Assembly: GCA_021805565.1 (NCBI GenBank)
Contig: JAJZFA010000007.1
Location: forward strand, 1 to 47,841
Length of the DNA: 47,841 bases
Source: Pseudomonadota bacterium
GTDB lineage: Bacteria; Pseudomonadota; Alphaproteobacteria; Acetobacterales; Acetobacteraceae
Reading direction: 5' to 3'
A model generated the notes under the pieces. It searched no databases. It was not told the origin of the DNA and saw only the letters and a program-made list of their open reading frames with translations. Positions 45,089 to 47,841 of this stretch are shown one piece after another (the stretch's first letter is position 1; each line of letters starts with the position of its first letter). Position numbers and translations under genes: made by a program.

Positions 45089-46606
45089 GTGGATGACAAC
45101 GATACTGAGCTGAAGACGGAGGTAAATTCCAAATCGATTTTGTCAAGGACAGTCAAGGGTGCTGGCTGGACCATCGGGTGGCGTTTCGCGACCCGTGCGA
45201 TCGGTTTTTGTAGCACTTTGATTTTGGTGCGCCTGTTGACGCCCGAAGATTTTGGCATTGTCACCCTCGCGGTAGGCTTTTTCCAGGCGCTCGACGCGGT
45301 GGCGGGGTTCGGCGTTGAAGGGGCGATTATCCGCGCGGATAAAGCCGACCGCGCGACCTACGATGCGGGGTTTACGATCAACGTCGTGCGTGGAGTGTTC
45401 ACCAGCGCCGTGCTGGTCGCGTTCGCAATCCCGGTCGCACGGTTTTTCGGAAATGCCCATCTGGTGAGTGTGATTTACGTGATGGCGGCCGGTTGGGCGA
45501 TTTCCGCATTTCAGAACGTCGGCGTTGTCGAGTTTCGCCGGCAGCTTGCGTTCGATAAGGAATTCAAAATGCAGATCATCCCGCGCGTGCTGGCGTTGGC
45601 GGTCACCATACCGGCGGCTTTCGTGTGGCACAGTTACTGGGCCTTGGTCGCCGGAATTGTTTCGACCCGGCTGCTGACGGTCGGCCTTAGCTACATCATG
45701 CATCCCTACCGGCCGCGGTTCGGCATCGCCGGCATGGGACAGATTTTTGGGTTTTCATTCTGGGAATGGATCATTGGACTGCTCAACCTGATCGGCGGTC
45801 GCGCGGATAGCGTGATTATCGGCCGTCTGCTAGGCGCAGCGGCGGTCGGTATTTACGGTGTTGGCGGTGAGATCGCATCGCTTCCCGCCAGCGAAATCGT
45901 GTCGCCGCTTTGCCGCGCGCTATTCTCGGGGTTCGTGGCGGAGCGGCGGGAAGGCAGCGATGGGTCGGAAACGATGCTGCGCGTGCTGTCGTTGCTGGCC
46001 ATGCTGACGTTTCCGCTCAGCGTTGGGCTTTCGCTGGTCGCGTATCCGGTAATCAAGCTTGGGTTTGGAACAGAGTGGCTGGGGGCGGTGCCGCTGGTAC
46101 AGGTGCTTGGCGTCTCGGCGATGATCGGTTTGTTCAGTGCGGTCAGCGAGGCGCTGTTTTCCGCCCATGCCTGGCTGAAAACTATTATATGGATGTCGGC
46201 AGCAGGAATGATGCTTCGCCTGCTGCTTCTGTTGATCCTGATTCCCCGTTTTGGAATCCTCGGTGGCGCCCTGGCGGCTGCAATCATGAGCGTTTTTCAG
46301 GAAGCAATTTACCTAGGTACCGGCATGCGCCGTCTGAAGATCCGGATCGGGCCAATTTTGGCTGGTGTGATGCGCCCCGCTGCAGCGGTCGCGATCATGG
46401 CCGCAATCCTTGCCTGGATGGGGCTCGGTTGGACCGATTGGAACGGAGGCGATGCACAGCTTGGCCGCAATTTGGCCGCCGCCACCGGGTTGGGCGCGGT
46501 TATCTACATCGTATCGTTAATTGTCCTTTGGCTTGTCGCTGGCCGTCCTAAAGGAGCAGAAGCGGATGCTTTTTCGATCATTAAGCGTTTCGCGCATATT
46601 ACCTAA
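45089..46606 (+). CDS. Lipopolysaccharide/exopolysaccharide flippase (MOP superfamily, WzxC-like)
   Basis: Inner-membrane exporter of lipid-linked sugar repeat units. 505 residues with about 14 hydrophobic segments. The N-terminal LVRLLTPEDFGIVTLAVGFF is the classic polysaccharide synthesis/flippase signature, and GFGVEGAIIR follows in TM2-3. The middle has LGAAAVGIYGVGGEIASLPASEI, typical of the WzxC/MviN-like group. The start is GTG at 45089. Together with the transferases around it, it indicates a Wzx/Wzy-type surface polysaccharide, though no wzy polymerase is in the window. Confidence 0.92.
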   Translation: MDDNDTELKTEVNSKSILSRTVKGAGWTIGWRFATRAIGFCSTLILVRLLTPEDFGIVTLAVGFFQALDAVAGFGVEGAIIRADKADRATYDAGFTINVVRGVFTSAVLVAFAIPVARFFGNAHLVSVIYVMAAGWAISAFQNVGVVEFRRQLAFDKEFKMQIIPRVLALAVTIPAAFVWHSYWALVAGIVSTRLLTVGLSYIMHPYRPRFGIAGMGQIFGFSFWEWIIGLLNLIGGRADSVIIGRLLGAAAVGIYGVGGEIASLPASEIVSPLCRALFSGFVAERREGSDGSETMLRVLSLLAMLTFPLSVGLSLVAYPVIKLGFGTEWLGAVPLVQVLGVSAMIGLFSAVSEALFSAHAWLKTIIWMSAAGMMLRLLLLLILIPRFGILGGALAAAIMSVFQEAIYLGTGMRRLKIRIGPILAGVMRPAAAVAIMAAILAWMGLGWTDWNGGDAQLGRNLAAATGLGAVIYIVSLIVLWLVAGRPKGAEADAFSIIKRFAHIT

Positions 46607-46708
46607 AAGCGGGGCGTTTTCCGTCTGCTCCCGTGCTACATGGTAGACCTTGGCTGCGGGCGTGGCTGCGCGCTCGGCTAGTTCGCACTCATTCGGAATA
46701 TCAGCGCC

Positions 46709-47716
46709 ATGTCTTCGGTCGAAGCCTTTCCCGATCTTTCAAATGTGCAAGGCGTGGCCTTGTTCGCGCCGGGGGATGCCGTTCGTGTCCTGGTTGTCAT
46801 CCTTAACTTCAACGGCATTGAAGACACCCTGGATTGCCTGGCGAGCCTGCGGCGGCAAACCTACCACCATATTGTCGTGCTGGTGATCGATAACGGCTCG
46901 GCGGCAGACGATCTTGGCCGCATTTCCATCGACTTTCCGGACGTGGAGGTTATCGCGCTCCCGGAAAACCTCGGGTGGGCCGGTGGCAATAACATCGGCA
47001 TCCGACAGGCGCTCGAAAGGGGATTCGGTTACGTTTGCCTGCTAAATAATGACACGGTGCTAGACCCAACGGCAATTGAGGCGTTGGTGGATGCCGCCAC
47101 GGTGCTGGGCCGCCCTTGCCTGCTTCACCCGGCTATTGCTTTCTTCGACGATCCGGCAAGATGGCAGGTGCGTCCGCAAACGCCGGCCACCGCGCCCGAG
47201 GCGGCCTGTAGTCTGGAACTGGAGGCGGACATTGTTGAAATGGAGTATGCTTATGGTGCCTGTCTGCTGTTACCAGCAAGCGTGTTGAAAAGCGTGGGCC
47301 TATTCGACGAACGGTTTTTTTTGCAGCTTGAAGAGACAGATTATTTTTGGCGCGCGAAGGCATTGAATATTGACAGCTTTTGCGCACGTGGCGCCCGCAT
47401 TTTGCATAAGGAATCGGCTAGTTTTGGCGGCACGATCACGAGCGGTAAGACGTACTACCAGGTGCGCAACAGTTTTCTGTTGGCCGAAAAACACACGCCA
47501 GGCTTGATCGGATTCCTGCGCGCCGGGCGGGCGATCATTTGGACATTGTATAATCAGGCACGGAACAGCGGTGCCAAAGTCCAAGGCTGGCCCGGCTTTC
47601 TGCGTTGGCTGCTGTCGCCTGATCCGATCGCCCGTGCAGCCCGCCAGGGCGCGCGAGACTTCGCCCGCCGCCGCTTCGGTCGCCGGGGCGTGGAAGTAGC
47701 GAAAAATGCATCTTAG
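46709..47716 (+). CDS. Glycosyltransferase family 2 protein (WbbL-like)
   Basis: A 335-residue GT-A transferase. It has VLVVILNFNGIEDTLDCLAS, VLVIDNGSAAD, LPENLGWAGGNNIGI, the metal-binding LLNNDTVLDP, and FFLQLEETDYFWRAKAL (Glu-Asp acceptor motif). It resembles rhamnosyl- or galactofuranosyl-type transferases. The tail is basic (ARRRFGRRG). The TAG stop at 47714-47716 coincides with the likely end of an insertion sequence, so the natural C-terminus may have been longer. The start ATG at 46709 is 102 bases after the flippase gene. Confidence 0.9.
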   Translation: MSSVEAFPDLSNVQGVALFAPGDAVRVLVVILNFNGIEDTLDCLASLRRQTYHHIVVLVIDNGSAADDLGRISIDFPDVEVIALPENLGWAGGNNIGIRQALERGFGYVCLLNNDTVLDPTAIEALVDAATVLGRPCLLHPAIAFFDDPARWQVRPQTPATAPEAACSLELEADIVEMEYAYGACLLLPASVLKSVGLFDERFFLQLEETDYFWRAKALNIDSFCARGARILHKESASFGGTITSGKTYYQVRNSFLLAEKHTPGLIGFLRAGRAIIWTLYNQARNSGAKVQGWPGFLRWLLSPDPIARAARQGARDFARRRFGRRGVEVAKNAS

Positions 47717-47841
47717 AGTCTGACTCGAATCGGTCCTGCAATGTGCTGGCGCTGAAAAGCTCGAAGTTTGCACCATTTCGTCGCCTCACGCCCGGGCGAG
47801 CCGCCGCGACATCAGCTTGACGCTGGCGATGTAGAGCCAGG
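47716..47841 (-). mobile_element. End of an IS5-like insertion sequence (partial, runs off the window)
   Basis: From 47716 the sequence starts GAGTCTGACTCG, a plausible terminal repeat next to a TA that could be the target duplication. Behind it lies the 3' end of a transposase gene on the minus strand. The other end is outside the window, so the element's length and type cannot be confirmed. Confidence 0.6.
47786..47841 (-). CDS. IS5-family transposase, C-terminal fragment (partial)
   Basis: The last 17 codons read WLYIASVKLMSRRLARA and then TGA. The LYIAS-K/RLM-RRLA ending is the usual C-terminus of IS5/IS427-type DDE transposases. The gene begins beyond the right edge, so the catalytic domain is not visible. 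Confidence 0.6.
   Translation of the reverse strand, partial: WLYIASVKLMSRRLARA

Noticed and set aside
1..47841. Search by eye for tRNA, rRNA, riboswitch and CRISPR arrays
   Set aside because: No cloverleaf, rRNA-like stretch or regularly spaced direct repeats were seen; small RNAs without strong structure could still be missed.

Overview
The window looks like a chromosomal segment from a high-GC alphaproteobacterium, most likely Rhodospirillales/Acetobacteraceae. The reasons are a Ros/MucR-type zinc-finger regulator, strong G/C third-position bias, long antisense open frames typical of high-GC DNA, and the gene repertoire. No rRNA, tRNA or CRISPR was found. I name no species because nothing here is diagnostic.

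Layout. 1-618: no convincing gene. 619-4103: TetR/WHG regulator divergent from yggT-folD, then a DHA2-type MFS exporter. 4302-5685: small accessory genes, namely an HExxH metallopeptidase with its own promoter, a stand-alone Lrp-type ligand-binding domain and a small unknown. 6012-9248: a 1078-residue fusion of a ThDP-dependent (acetolactate synthase-like) enzyme, TPR repeats and a GT9-like domain. 9434-10278: a MucR regulator divergent from a 61-residue unknown. 10364-25278: a tightly packed operon glgE, treS-mak, glgB, treZ, malQ, treY, with almost all junctions overlapping. 25275-30016: MFS transporter, birA, orphan TRAP binding protein, dctA. 30090-31582: FAH-family hydrolase and xthA. 31583-32307: decayed or empty DNA. 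32308-37814: a complete peptide-type ABC importer. 37917-47716: a surface-polysaccharide locus (deacetylase-GT4 fusion, UDP-xylose synthase, two GT2 proteins, a GT4-like protein, a broken UDP-xylose synthase copy, a methyltransferase, an MOP flippase). The right edge is the end of an IS5-like element.

How the genes work together. The glgE-treY operon encodes both directions of alpha-glucan/trehalose conversion. TreS-Mak turns trehalose into maltose and then maltose 1-phosphate, GlgE polymerises it, and GlgB branches the glucan. TreY and TreZ release trehalose from the glucan ends, and MalQ rearranges short maltodextrins. No glgA or glgC is present here, so GlgE may be the local polymer maker. 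The polysaccharide locus carries sugar-nucleotide supply (UXS), transferases and an export flippase. Part of it (about 41.2-45.1 kb) is visibly more AT-rich and contains a duplicated, frameshifted UXS fragment, suggesting recombination or acquisition.

Most unusual items: the ThDP-TPR-GT9 fusion; the deacetylase-GT4 fusion; a near-identical 22-base motif found beside mucR and just upstream of glgE; a two-hairpin dispersed repeat placed between convergent genes in two places; and the UXS pseudogene.
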